In this document: piece after piece, positions 53,095-61,797 of the stretch
Position numbering within the stretch: position 1 is the first letter of the stretch
How the letters are laid out: each line of letters begins with the position of its first letter
Source: an uncultured Methanomassiliicoccus sp.
Lineage (GTDB): Archaea > Thermoplasmatota > Thermoplasmata > Methanomassiliicoccales > Methanomassiliicoccaceae
Assembly (NCBI GenBank): GCA_905202485.1
Contig: CAJKRY010000002.1
Coordinates: forward strand, 71,465-135,464
Reading direction: 5' to 3'
DNA: 64,000 nt
Program-made: the position numbers and the translations under genes
The notes under the pieces: generated by a model
What the model saw: only the letters and a program-made list of their open reading frames with translations
What the model was told of the DNA's origin: nothing
Databases searched by the model: none

Positions 53095-55419
53095 TCACCC
53101 CATTATGTTCCACAAAGGTTTAGACCAGGCCTCTCTGGCGCTTTCCAGCGTGATGCTGACTTTGCTGCCGAATGTGATCTTGTCGCCTTTGAGCTCTCCT
53201 ATTTTTTGTGCTTTGTCTCCAGCCAGCTCTTTCCACTTTGATTCCTGAGCTGCATCAATCTCTAAAATGAATCTTGAGTTTGATTCAGAGAACAATGCTA
53301 CTTCAGCCGGCATGTTTTCAGGCAGAATTCCTTCAAAGCCTGCATTGCCGCCGATGCACATTTCCGACACCGCCACTGCAACTCCTCCGTCTGAGCAGTC
53401 GTGGCAGCTCTTTACCAGACCTTCGCTGATTGCCTTCAGGACTAGATCAGAATTCGCTGACAGCTCTTTCGGGTCAGAATCTGGCACATTGCCGCCTTCT
53501 CCGCCGAACTTGCGCCAGAGCAGCGAGGCTCCCATCTCGTCTTTTGTTTTTCCTACTAAGTAAACGGGATTGCCTTCCTCTTTGAAGTCTGTAGTGACGC
53601 ACTTTCTGATGTCTTCCACAATGCCCACGCCGAGAATCGTCGGGGCCGGCAGCACAGAGCCGTATGTGGTTTCATTATAAAATGAAACATTTCCTGAAGG
53701 AACAGCCAGATCCAGAGCTTTTGCCATGTCGCCTATTCCCTTCAGCGCCTCGCGGAACTCATAGAGTTTTTCCGGCTTTTCCGGATTTCCGAAGTTGAGA
53801 CAGTCTGTAAGGGCATGAGGCTTTCCTCCTACTGCAACGATATTGCGGCACGTTTCGTCTATCGCAGACTTTCCGCCTTTGAGCGGGTCGAGACCAGTAA
53901 ACCATGGATTGACGCCGATAGCTACTGCCAGTCCGCGGCAGCTTCCCGGCAGCGGCCTGATGACTGTCGCGTCTGCCGGTCCAGGGTGAGAAACGTCTCC
54001 CTGCAGAGGCTTGATGACTGTGTTTCCTCTTACTTCGTGATCGTACTGCCTGATGACCCAGTCCTTGGAAGCGATGTTGGGGTCAGACAGCATCGATAAA
54101 AGCACAGCGTTGAGATCTGCAGGAATCTGCGGCTTTTTTACTGCTGCCTTCGGAATATCCTCAGCTTCGGCACAGGGGCGGCAGTACTCCGGACCCTTGG
54201 TGAGGAAGTCTAAGTCTAATTCGTAAATAATTTCATTTTTATAGTAAAGTGTGACCTTCTGTTCATCGACGACTTCGCCGATTACTACCGCCGGCACATC
54301 CCACATTTTGAAGATGTCTAGGATTGCTTCAACATTTTCTTTGGGGGCCGCCAGCATCATGCGTTCCTGTGACTCTGAAACCCAGATCTCCCAGGGGGCC
54401 AGTCCTTCTTCCTTGAGATGCACAGCATCCACCTGGACCACCGCTCCGCATCCTCCTGCTAAGGCGATTTCTCCTACCACACAGGAGAGTCCTCCTCCGC
54501 CGAGATCCTTTATTCCGGAAAGCAGGCCTTTGTCGTTGGCTTCCAGGCAGGCGTGGATTGTCGGCTCCTTCATAATCGGGTCGCCGAGCTGCACTGCGCC
54601 TCTCGATTCATCTTCAGACCTTTCGTGAAGTTCTGCTGAAGCAAAGTTGACGCCGTGAATTCCGTCGCGTCCTGTCTTTCCGCCGACTAGGATCAGTACG
54701 TCTCCCACTCCTTTGACTGAGTTGTTCAGCAGCTTGTCTTTTCTCAGGAAACCGATGCATCCGACATTGACGAGACAGTTTCCCGTGTATGATTTATCAA
54801 AGAACATTCCTCCTGCTACAGTGGGAATGCCGATCCTGTTGCCGTAGTCCCTTATTCCTCCCACGACTCCCTTGATCAGATACTTGGGGAGCTTTGTTCC
54901 CGCCGGTACTTCTTTTAAATCCGGTTCTCCGAAGAACAGCGGGTCGACGAGGGCAATCGGCTGCGCACCCATGGCCAGAACGTCTCTGACAATGCCGCCG
55001 ATACCGGTGGCTGCGCCTCCATATGGTTCAATTGCAGACGGATGATTGTGGCTCTCTATTCTCAGACAGTAAGCATAATCATCATCAAAATCCATTACCC
55101 CGGCGTCTCCTTTGGAAAGAACCCCGGTGGTAGGTGTGTTAAAAATATTCTCGCGCAGAAATACTTTGGAAGATTTGTAGCAGCAGTGCTCGCTCCAGGC
55201 CTGCGCAATGGACTGGATCTCCACATCCGTCGGCATTCTCTTTTTGGACTGGAAGTACTCTCTGACATCTTTCATTTCCTGCAGGCTCAGGTTGAGTCCC
55301 AGTTTCGATGACACTTCTTTGAGTTCTTCGTCTGATGCTGAGAATATGTCAATATCGTAAAGCGGGAAGGGAACATCCCGTTTCTTTGCCAATTTCAAAT
55401 CGAGCATTGAATCCCTCAT
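53095..55419 (-). CDS. purL: Phosphoribosylformylglycinamidine synthase, large subunit
   Basis: ATP-dependent purine synthesis enzyme of the small PurL type (about 774 residues). ESHNHPSAIEPYGGAATGIGG, GGKTGRDGIHGVNFAS, KDLGGGGLSC and the second-half CHDCSDGGVAVAVSEM are present. ATG 55419 overlaps the purS stop (ATGA); ATG 55407 gives MLDLKLAKK and is the alternative. Confidence 0.96.
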   Translation of the reverse strand: MRDSMLDLKLAKKRDVPFPLYDIDIFSASDEELKEVSSKLGLNLSLQEMKDVREYFQSKKRMPTDVEIQSIAQAWSEHCCYKSSKVFLRENIFNTPTTGVLSKGDAGVMDFDDDYAYCLRIESHNHPSAIEPYGGAATGIGGIVRDVLAMGAQPIALVDPLFFGEPDLKEVPAGTKLPKYLIKGVVGGIRDYGNRIGIPTVAGGMFFDKSYTGNCLVNVGCIGFLRKDKLLNNSVKGVGDVLILVGGKTGRDGIHGVNFASAELHERSEDESRGAVQLGDPIMKEPTIHACLEANDKGLLSGIKDLGGGGLSCVVGEIALAGGCGAVVQVDAVHLKEEGLAPWEIWVSESQERMMLAAPKENVEAILDIFKMWDVPAVVIGEVVDEQKVTLYYKNEIIYELDLDFLTKGPEYCRPCAEAEDIPKAAVKKPQIPADLNAVLLSMLSDPNIASKDWVIRQYDHEVRGNTVIKPLQGDVSHPGPADATVIRPLPGSCRGLAVAIGVNPWFTGLDPLKGGKSAIDETCRNIVAVGGKPHALTDCLNFGNPEKPEKLYEFREALKGIGDMAKALDLAVPSGNVSFYNETTYGSVLPAPTILGVGIVEDIRKCVTTDFKEEGNPVYLVGKTKDEMGASLLWRKFGGEGGNVPDSDPKELSANSDLVLKAISEGLVKSCHDCSDGGVAVAVSEMCIGGNAGFEGILPENMPAEVALFSESNSRFILEIDAAQESKWKELAGDKAQKIGELKGDKITFGSKVSITLESAREAWSKPLWNIMG

Positions 55420-55655
55420 TTGAGCTCAATCTTGTATGATTGGATCACAGGGTTGGCAAGGAGCTTTCTGGACATCTCCTCGCAGGCTGCAAGGGCCTCT
55501 TCGGCACCCATATCCAGCTCTATAGAGAACATCTTGACCGTTTTAACTCCCAGAATGCCTTTGAATCCCAGAAGCTCTAACGCTTTCTTGGTGTTGGCTC
55601 CTTCCGGATCGGCTACCCCTTTTTTCAATTCGATTCTGATCTCTGCATTAACCAT
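55416..55655 (-). CDS. purS: Phosphoribosylformylglycinamidine synthase subunit PurS
   Basis: About 79 residues: AEIRIELKKGVADPEGANTK, LLGFKGILGVKTVKMFSIEL, and a C-terminal helix/strand ending NPVIQSYKIEL. It structures the PurL-PurQ complex. Start MVNAEIRIE at 55655 rather than 55676. First gene of purSLQ. Confidence 0.93.
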   Translation of the reverse strand: MVNAEIRIELKKGVADPEGANTKKALELLGFKGILGVKTVKMFSIELDMGAEEALAACEEMSRKLLANPVIQSYKIELK

Positions 55656-55701
55656 GATTAGTACCGTGGGAGGCAACGCACTCCATGTAATTTAACTTGC
55701 T

Positions 55702-56466
55702 CTAATTTCTCGATGGTTTCCTTGCAAAGATCAGGTATCCGGTGTGTCCGAGATTCTCGAAAGACGGCCTCACTCCTCCGGGATGCACTTCCATCCTCCT
55801 CTGAATGTTTTCCAGCGCATCGATTTCGATGTAATTCCTGTCCTGAAGTCCGTGAACGACATCCGCTAGCTGGTTTGTGTTCGGCACATAGGCAGAGATT
55901 CTTCCTCCCGGCCTCAGGAATGTTTCAATGTTATCCAGAGCCAGCTGGGGATCCGGCATGTCCAGAGATACAGCGTCTGCCTCTACGCCGGGGTTGTCCT
56001 TTCTGATGTCTCCGATCTTGATGTCCCAGTAATCCTGCAGCCCTGCCCTTTTGATGTTCTTCTCCGCCCCTCTGGCAAATTCTTCCCTGAATTCCATGGA
56101 GACTACTTTTCCTGCCGGCATTACTGAATTGATTAATGCCATTGTCAATGCTCCTGAGCCTACGCCTGCCTCTACAACTGTCTCTCCCGCCCTTAATCCC
56201 AGACGGAAAACGATCGTGGCGGCGTCCTTGGGAGTTATGATCTGCGGCCCTCTTTCCAGCGACTGCATCAGCTCCGCGATCGTTGGCTTGAGAGCTGCAA
56301 AGGTCTTGCCGGCAATCGACAGAGCATAGCCGTCCTCTTTGCCGATGATCTTTGATGAGTCAACCACGCCTAATCCCTGGACGCGTACCATGCCGCTGCC
56401 CAGAGTCAGCCAGTGACGGTAGCCTTTCGAGTCCAGCAGATAAATTAAATCCCCTTCAAGGAGCAT
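55702..56466 (-). CDS. trmI: tRNA (adenine-N1)-methyltransferase TrmI
   Basis: 254 residues, methylating A57/A58 in archaeal tRNA. N-terminal beta domain, then Rossmann fold: RGPQIITPKDAATIV, VVEAGVGSGALTMAL, SMEFREEFARGAEKNI, AVSLDMPDPQLAL. The stop codon is TAG; read-through would add 17 residues before TAA. Upstream of purS on the same strand. Confidence 0.92.
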   Translation of the reverse strand: MLLEGDLIYLLDSKGYRHWLTLGSGMVRVQGLGVVDSSKIIGKEDGYALSIAGKTFAALKPTIAELMQSLERGPQIITPKDAATIVFRLGLRAGETVVEAGVGSGALTMALINSVMPAGKVVSMEFREEFARGAEKNIKRAGLQDYWDIKIGDIRKDNPGVEADAVSLDMPDPQLALDNIETFLRPGGRISAYVPNTNQLADVVHGLQDRNYIEIDALENIQRRMEVHPGGVRPSFENLGHTGYLIFARKPSRN

Positions 56467-56826
56467 ACTGCGGAATAAGAATACAGTATTTTAAAATGGC
56501 TATATGGCACCCTGCAGAATAGAGATATGAAAAAACGTACGTCGTCAGATCCGCGAAGGTTGCAGACCTGACATAACCAATAGTGAGGCGATTCTCAGTC
56601 CACCCTGAAGATAGAACTCACATCTTCTTAGTCTGACATGTAACTGATAATTATCAAGATTATATATAATATGTGTCATTTATCCCACTGATAGCTCAGT
56701 AAATGTGAGTGCTGCGTTCGGAGCTGTAAATACACCATATGAAGCGTCTGCCATTGTTTCTAAACTTCTGATTTTCCAAAAACCGCATAATAAATGTTTA
56801 ATAGGTCTGCGTTATTGGACGTTAAG
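56467..56826. other. Intergenic region between divergent genes
   Basis: 360 bases between trmI (minus) and a small membrane protein gene (plus). It contains a TATA-like TTATATATAATATG near 56662 and another AT box (ATAATAAATGTTTAATAGG, 56786-56804) just before the plus-strand gene. The stretch GATAGCTCAGTAAATG near 56691 resembles a tRNA D-arm, but no tRNA can be folded. An unidentified short RNA starting near 56690 is possible. Confidence 0.4.
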
Positions 56827-57042
56827 ATGGCAGATTCGGACTTTCCTCACAAAGCCATAAGGATATTCTCCTTCATACTGATAATATTGGCACTGGCCAT
56901 ATACATCGGCTGGGGAGTTGCCTATGGAAGCTGGAATATATTCAGTGCAGAGTACATTCCAATCTATTCAATAATGATCATTTTAATCCTGCTCGGAATT
57001 TGCGGACTTCTTCTCACGAAGAACAAACCAGAAGCCGAATGA
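56827..57042 (+). CDS. Small two-helix membrane protein, unknown
   Basis: 71 residues from MADSDFPHKAIRI. Two hydrophobic segments (FSFILIILALAIYIGWGVAYG and IPIYSIMIILILLGICGLLL minus their ends) are separated by a short polar loop; the C-terminus is KNKPEAE. No family recognised. An AT-rich box 25-35 bases upstream and a good terminator hairpin just after support it as a real gene. Confidence 0.65.
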   Translation: MADSDFPHKAIRIFSFILIILALAIYIGWGVAYGSWNIFSAEYIPIYSIMIILILLGICGLLLTKNKPEAE

Positions 57043-57050
57043 ATTACTTA

Positions 57051-57078
57051 GTTTATCCATCTGGATAAACATTTTTTT
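57051..57078 (+). terminator. Terminator hairpin with T-run
   Basis: GTTTATCC, loop ATCT, GGATAAAC followed by ATTTTTTT. It lies eight bases after the stop codon of the small membrane protein gene. Confidence 0.7.
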
Positions 57079-57151
57079 ATAATTTTTCTGTTTTTGTAAA
57101 TATTCTTTTACAGCATACTCCAGACCAATAATTATATACAATAAATACAAT

Positions 57152-57415
57152 TAAAAAAATGCCCAATTGGCGAAGCCAAGCTCAATGGAGGAAGCTTGGT
57201 GTCTAATTCTATTGGGCTTGGATCCGTGTTGGGTAGGGGGTGAAAGGGCTGATTTCAGCCAGATTAACTCGTTTCCCACGTGGATTCAGAGTAAAGATAG
57301 CTATCGGCAAATTGTCGATAAGTATTGAGATATCATAAGTCTACTGGCTTATGATATCAAACTTTGGGCTTTGTGCCCCGTCTCTCATAAGAGAGTGTTG
57401 CACCTTCCACCTTAC
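57152..57415. ncRNA. Structured RNA candidate, copy 1 (long)
   Basis: No open frame, but dense pairing: GCCCAAT/ATTGGGC closing CCAAGCT/AGCTTGG; GGCTGA/TCAGCC; an 11-pair GATATCATAAG/CTTATGATATC; CTCTC/GAGAG; GGGC/GCCC. It shares TTTCAGCCA-N4-AACTCGTTTCCCACG (57253-57280) with copy 2, exactly 290 bases away. Strand is unclear. On plus, TTATATAC at 57132 is about 27 bases before the first stem. On minus, CTTATAAATATAG (57431-57443) precedes it and a T7 run (57153-57159) ends it. It lies between two convergent gene ends. RNase P and SRP RNA motifs are not seen. Confidence 0.5.
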
Positions 57416-57462
57416 TCCCTTATTGCTCTCTATATTTATAAGAATTAGTTGTAGAAATGTGT

Positions 57463-57595
57463 AAAAATTCCCAAAGGGGAGAAGCCAGCCTCAGAGATTA
57501 TGCTGAACTCCCGGCAGCTGACTTCTCGGGAAGGGTAGATATTTTCAGCCAAAGCAACTCGTTTCCCACGATGTTGAGATTTGGCTTTAACCCGT
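57463..57595. ncRNA. Structured RNA candidate, copy 2 (short)
   Basis: Shares with copy 1 a CCCAA...GAAGCCA...TCA segment near one end and the TTTCAGCCA-N4-AACTCGTTTCCCACG block (57543-57570). Stems: GAGAAGCCAGC/GCTGACTTCTC (a G-U pair on the minus strand but a C-A mismatch on plus), AGCCAAA/TTTGGCT enclosing CAACTCG/CGATGTTG with loop TTTCCCA. That loop can pair with GGGAA at 57529-57533, giving a possible pseudoknot. TATA-like boxes lie on both sides (57431-57440 for plus, 57610-57617 for minus). Confidence 0.5.
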
Positions 57596-57662
57596 ATCAC
57601 TTTATCTGCATATAAAAGTAGTCAGATTTTATTAATAAAATTATGAAAAGGTTTTGAAGGGC

Positions 57663-59069
57663 TTACATTGCCCTGGCCGAATAGACCACGATGTCAGTGT
57701 CCTTGCCGCAGCCGGCGCACTTGCCGTGGAACTCCTCGTGAATATACGGAGTGCCGAGAATCTTCAGCCCGGTCTTTTCCTCGATAGCTTTTCCGCAGTC
57801 TTCATCACCGCACCAGCCGAAGCGCAGAATCATTTCCGGAGCATTCTCCAGATTGTCTACAGAGACCACAGACTCTTTCATCTTCTTCCAGGCATTGGCG
57901 TCCATTTCCTCAGCGATCTTATCTAACTCAGCTTTGACTGAGCTCACTACCTCAGAACGCTGGAAAGAACCCTTCTGAGAGTCAAAGCGCCTGGCAAATG
58001 CCACCACGCCGTTCTTGATGTCCCTTTCGCCGAGTTCAAGACGCAGGGGAACTCCCTTCAGCTCCCACTTGAAGAACTTGTTGCCGGGACGCTCGTCGCC
58101 GTCATCCAGTTCCACGCGGACACCTGCTGCCCTGAGCTCATCGCGCAGAATGCAGGCCTGCTTCTCCACTTCCTCCACGTTTCCTTTAGCCAAAATAGGA
58201 ATGATGACAGCCTGGAACGGCGCAATGGCCGGCGGAAGAACTAGACCTTTGTCGTCGCCGTGAACGCCGATGACAGCACCTAACAAACGTTCAGACATGC
58301 CGTAAGTGGTCTGATGAACATACTTCAGCTCGCCGTTCAGATCTTCGTACTTTATATCAAACGGCTTGGAGAAGTTCTCATGATAATGATGGATCGAACC
58401 GAGCTGCAATGAACGGCCTTTGACCAGTGTGGTGTCTATGCCGACTGTATAGTAGGCGCCGGGGAACTTGTCCCATTCCGTTCTCTTTAACAGCATATAA
58501 GGCATGCACAGTTTTTTCGCGATCTTGGAAAGGATCTTAATGTCTTCCTCGATCTGATTCTGCGCATCTTCCTCATCGACGTGGCAGGTATGCGACTCGA
58601 AGAAGTGAATCTCTCTCACACGCATAAAGGCCCTGGTCTGCTTTGTTTCGTACCTGAAGGTATTGACAAGCTGATAGATCTTCAGCGGCAGGTCTGAGTG
58701 AGACCGGATCCACAGGGAAAACATCGGGTACATTGCCGTCTCAGAGGTAGGACGCAGCACCAGGGGTATGTCTAATTCGTTATCCCCGGCCTTAGTGACC
58801 CAGTACACCTCGGCATCAAAGCCTTTGATGTGTTCCTTTTCCTTCTGAAACTCAGTCTGAGGAATCAGCAGAGGAAAACAGACTTCATCATGATTGGTAG
58901 CATCCAGCTCTTCTCTGATGTAAGAGTCGACATATCTCATGATCTTCCAGCCGTAGGCAGGCCAGACATTCATTCCCTTGATAGGATAACGCTTATCGGT
59001 AAGACCTGCTTCCTCCACTACCTCGTTGTACCATTCGCTGAAATTCTCATCTTTTTTAATTCCAGACAA
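57663..59069 (-). CDS. proS: Prolyl-tRNA synthetase (archaeal/eukaryotic type)
   Basis: 468 residues. Class II motifs: VNTFRYETKQTRAFMRVREI, HTCHVDEEDA, QLGSIHHYHENFSKPFDI and HGDDKGLVLPPAIAP. The anticodon-binding domain is followed by the C-terminal zinc domain (CGDEDCG, CAGCG) and a terminal YSARAM. Starts three bases after the prs stop, forming a prs-proS operon. Confidence 0.96.
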   Translation of the reverse strand: MSGIKKDENFSEWYNEVVEEAGLTDKRYPIKGMNVWPAYGWKIMRYVDSYIREELDATNHDEVCFPLLIPQTEFQKEKEHIKGFDAEVYWVTKAGDNELDIPLVLRPTSETAMYPMFSLWIRSHSDLPLKIYQLVNTFRYETKQTRAFMRVREIHFFESHTCHVDEEDAQNQIEEDIKILSKIAKKLCMPYMLLKRTEWDKFPGAYYTVGIDTTLVKGRSLQLGSIHHYHENFSKPFDIKYEDLNGELKYVHQTTYGMSERLLGAVIGVHGDDKGLVLPPAIAPFQAVIIPILAKGNVEEVEKQACILRDELRAAGVRVELDDGDERPGNKFFKWELKGVPLRLELGERDIKNGVVAFARRFDSQKGSFQRSEVVSSVKAELDKIAEEMDANAWKKMKESVVSVDNLENAPEMILRFGWCGDEDCGKAIEEKTGLKILGTPYIHEEFHGKCAGCGKDTDIVVYSARAM

Positions 59070-59071
59070 AC

Positions 59072-59923
59072 TTAATCCCTCAACAGTTTAGCAATCTGCG
59101 GAGCTACAGAGATCACAGATACTTCGTTTTCGATGGTGTTGGTAGAATATACAGCATTGCAGCACTTGCGCAGCCTCTCTAAAGCGTCTCTGGCAAACAG
59201 TCCGTGCGTGCAGACGGCGATGACGCTCTTGGCGCCCAGCACTTTAAGCTGGTTTGCCGCTGCCTCGATTGTTCCGCCGGTAGAAATGATGTCATCAACG
59301 ATCAGCACGCTCTTGTCTTTGGCATCTACGTTCTTAGGAGCCATGCGTACTACCTCGCCTGAAAGCCTTGTTTTTTCAAGGTTGTCAAATTCTGCATTAA
59401 TCGCCTCTGCCACTGCCGCAGCGCGGTCCAGCGCGCCTTCGTCCGGAGCCAAGACTAAATCAATGCCGCTGTCTTTGAAGAACTCGCCGATGCAGTGCGC
59501 CGCCGAGATGTTGTATGTCTCGCCTTTAAACCAATTGAGAACCACCGGTTTGTGCACATCTACTGAGGCAAGCCTTGTGGAAGTGAGACCGAGAATGTCA
59601 ATCATCACCTTGGCGCTTAACGCCTCTCCCTTGTTGAAGCGCTCATCCTGCCTTGAATATCCGAAATAGGGAACGACGCTGGTGACACTTTTTGCACCGA
59701 GGCCTAAAGCGGCATCCTGAATCAGCAGCATTTCCACGAGATTATTGTCGGGATGAGTGTTCTGAACGACTATCACATCGTCATCGAGACTGTCTTCCTC
59801 GATACGGACGTAGCACTCGCCGTCTGGAAACCTTGAAACTTGTGCCTGAACATATTTTGAATCTAATTCCTTAGCCAGATCCTGTGCCAGCTTTTTAGAG
59901 GATGTACCACCGATGACTATCAT
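59072..59923 (-). CDS. prs: Ribose-phosphate pyrophosphokinase (PRPP synthetase)
   Basis: 283 residues. FPDGECYVRIEED, the ATP segment YFGYSRQDERFNKGEA, and the PRPP loop VLIVDDIISTGGTIEAA. Makes PRPP for nucleotide synthesis. TATA-like AATTATAATAC on the minus strand about 25 bases before the ATG suggests a leaderless mRNA. Confidence 0.96.
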   Translation of the reverse strand: MIVIGGTSSKKLAQDLAKELDSKYVQAQVSRFPDGECYVRIEEDSLDDDVIVVQNTHPDNNLVEMLLIQDAALGLGAKSVTSVVPYFGYSRQDERFNKGEALSAKVMIDILGLTSTRLASVDVHKPVVLNWFKGETYNISAAHCIGEFFKDSGIDLVLAPDEGALDRAAAVAEAINAEFDNLEKTRLSGEVVRMAPKNVDAKDKSVLIVDDIISTGGTIEAAANQLKVLGAKSVIAVCTHGLFARDALERLRKCCNAVYSTNTIENEVSVISVAPQIAKLLRD

Positions 59924-60050
59924 TGCTTAGGCAATGGAATGTAAGTATTATAATTTTCCAGTTGAGGACTGGAATGCCTGCCGCCGCGGTCTCTTTCCGA
60001 GTCGTTATTTATAAATCTCCTGTGCCGGATTAAGAGGCGGGATGCGCTAA

Positions 60051-61511
60051 ATGTTTTCTGAGGAAGCTGCCGGTATCATCTACGGCGATGTGGGAACCGC
60101 TGTACTCAATATCAGCGTTCTTTCTAAACTGCAGAAGCTGGAGTATGTGCAGATTGAGCACGAGGAAGCCGGCTGGGTGATTGGGCAGGTTGCCGACATT
60201 CAGCGCAAGACCGATCTGTCTCTGGAAAAGGCAAGAATGATCGGCCAGGGCCAGGATGTCGACATTCATGAGAAGACCACAGCCAGGATAGAAATCATCG
60301 GCTACCGCGACGAGCGCGGGCTGCTGCAGACTCCGCGGACACCGTTCAGGGCCGGGCAGTATGTCTACCACGCTGAAGATGAGATCATCAAGAAGTCTCT
60401 CGGACTTAAAGAGCATACTAAAACAGGCGCATACATCGGACTGCTGTACGGGCATGACATCCGCGTCGAATTAGACATCAACTCTCTGGTGCAGAAGCAT
60501 GTCAGCATTCTTGCCAAGACCGGCGGGGGAAAGTCCTTTCTCTGCGGCGATCTGCTTGAAGAACTGATCAAGCACAACGTTACTGTCTTGGTTTTAGATC
60601 CCCACGGCGAGTACGGTTCGATGAGGGAAGCGGGCAGCGTCCTTGAAACTGCCAGAGACTTTCATGTTTCTCCCTGCGGCTATGCGGATCAGATCATCGA
60701 GTTTGCTACTGATCCTGTCTCTAATCCCCATGCTCTGCCCTTGAAGTTCACTTTGTCCAATCTGGAAGGCAATGATTTGCTTTCATTGACGAATATCAAA
60801 AACAGCAAGATGCATCTCAGCTATCTGAAAAAGGCGATTGATGCGCTGCGGAACTCCAGGCAGGATTATTCCCTCAAAGATGTCATCAATGTGCTGGAAA
60901 GAGAAGACGACATGAACAATTACGCTCTCATATGCGAACTGCAGTATCTTGACGATGCGAAGATTTTCGCTACTTCCGGCACTAAAATATCTGAGCTTGT
61001 CAGAAAGAACATGACGACGATCGTCAATCTCAAAGGCACTCCTCCCGAGCTTTCTGAGCTGATTGTCAACAGGATCTGCACTGCGCTTTTTGAGCTGCGT
61101 AAAGTCAACGCCGTTCCGCCGATGATGCTTGTTGTTGAGGAGGCCCACAATTTCTGCCCGCAGCAGGGCACTGCCGCTTCCTCTAAGATCTTCAGGACCA
61201 TCGCCGCCGAGGGCCGCAAGTTCGGTCTCGGTCTGGCGATAATCAGCCAGAGAGCCGCCAAGATTGATAAGAATGTACTGAGCCAGTGCAACACGCAGAT
61301 TATTTTGAAAGTTACCAATCCCAATGATCTTAAAGCCATCTCCGGCTCTGTCGAAGGTCTGACAGCCGGCATGGCTGATGAGATTCAGAGGCTGCCGATC
61401 GGCGTTGCCATGTGCGTCGGCGGCGGGATCCAGATGCCTTTGATTGTTGAAGTCCGTCCGCGCGAGAGCAGACACGGCGGAGAAAGCGTTACGGTGATAC
61501 CCGATGAATGA
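60051..61511 (+). CDS. HerA-like ATPase/helicase (DUF87)
   Basis: 486 residues. An N-terminal HAS-barrel (about 1-110) is followed by a RecA/FtsK-like motor: Walker A LAKTGGGKSF, Walker B MLVVEEAHNFCP, sensor IISQRAAKID, and an Arg-containing C-terminal region. HerA hexamers usually work with NurA in end resection; no nurA is adjacent here, so it may be a HerA paralogue. It overlaps the DUF357 gene by eight bases. Confidence 0.86.
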   Translation: MFSEEAAGIIYGDVGTAVLNISVLSKLQKLEYVQIEHEEAGWVIGQVADIQRKTDLSLEKARMIGQGQDVDIHEKTTARIEIIGYRDERGLLQTPRTPFRAGQYVYHAEDEIIKKSLGLKEHTKTGAYIGLLYGHDIRVELDINSLVQKHVSILAKTGGGKSFLCGDLLEELIKHNVTVLVLDPHGEYGSMREAGSVLETARDFHVSPCGYADQIIEFATDPVSNPHALPLKFTLSNLEGNDLLSLTNIKNSKMHLSYLKKAIDALRNSRQDYSLKDVINVLEREDDMNNYALICELQYLDDAKIFATSGTKISELVRKNMTTIVNLKGTPPELSELIVNRICTALFELRKVNAVPPMMLVVEEAHNFCPQQGTAASSKIFRTIAAEGRKFGLGLAIISQRAAKIDKNVLSQCNTQIILKVTNPNDLKAISGSVEGLTAGMADEIQRLPIGVAMCVGGGIQMPLIVEVRPRESRHGGESVTVIPDE

Positions 61512-61797
61512 CGTAATTACTGAAGAAAAAATTAACAAGTATCTTGACATAACAAAGCGTGCGTTGGATAAGATCAAAATTGCCGCTCCTGAAAAGTCCT
61601 TCGGCCGCAGAATGGCCGAAGACTTTGAAAATATGGCCCGCTCCTATTACAGCGACGCTCTGCATTTCAAGGAGGTAGGCGACTACGTTAATGCTTTTGC
61701 AAGTGTCAACTACGCCCACGGCTGGTTAGACTGCGGCGCCAGAATCGGTCTGTTTGACGTCGAAGGAGATACAGTACTGTTCACTCTGTACGAGTGA
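61504..61797 (+). CDS. DUF357 family protein
   Basis: 97 residues, helical: KINKYLDITKRALDKIKI, then MAEDFENMARSYYSDALHFKE and DYVNAFASVNYAHGWLDCGARIG split over helices. A small archaeal family of unknown function, here coupled to the HerA-like gene by overlap. The 3' end overlaps the convergent pantoate kinase by 17 bases. Confidence 0.82.
   Translation: MNDVITEEKINKYLDITKRALDKIKIAAPEKSFGRRMAEDFENMARSYYSDALHFKEVGDYVNAFASVNYAHGWLDCGARIGLFDVEGDTVLFTLYE

Noticed and set aside
56685..56760. A tRNA suggested by GATAGCTCAGTAAATG
   Set aside because: No acceptor or T-arm complement can be found around it.
57266..57570. The repeated CGTGGGAAACGAGTT (reverse strand) as archaeal origin recognition boxes
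   Set aside because: The core resembles a mini-ORB, but the flanking G-run is absent, only two copies exist in the same orientation within larger paired structures, and no orc1/cdc6 gene is near.
57152..57595. RNase P RNA or SRP RNA
   Set aside because: Neither GAGGAAAGTC/ACAGAA-type RNase P blocks nor the SRP GGAAGCAGC-type loop region can be found on either strand.
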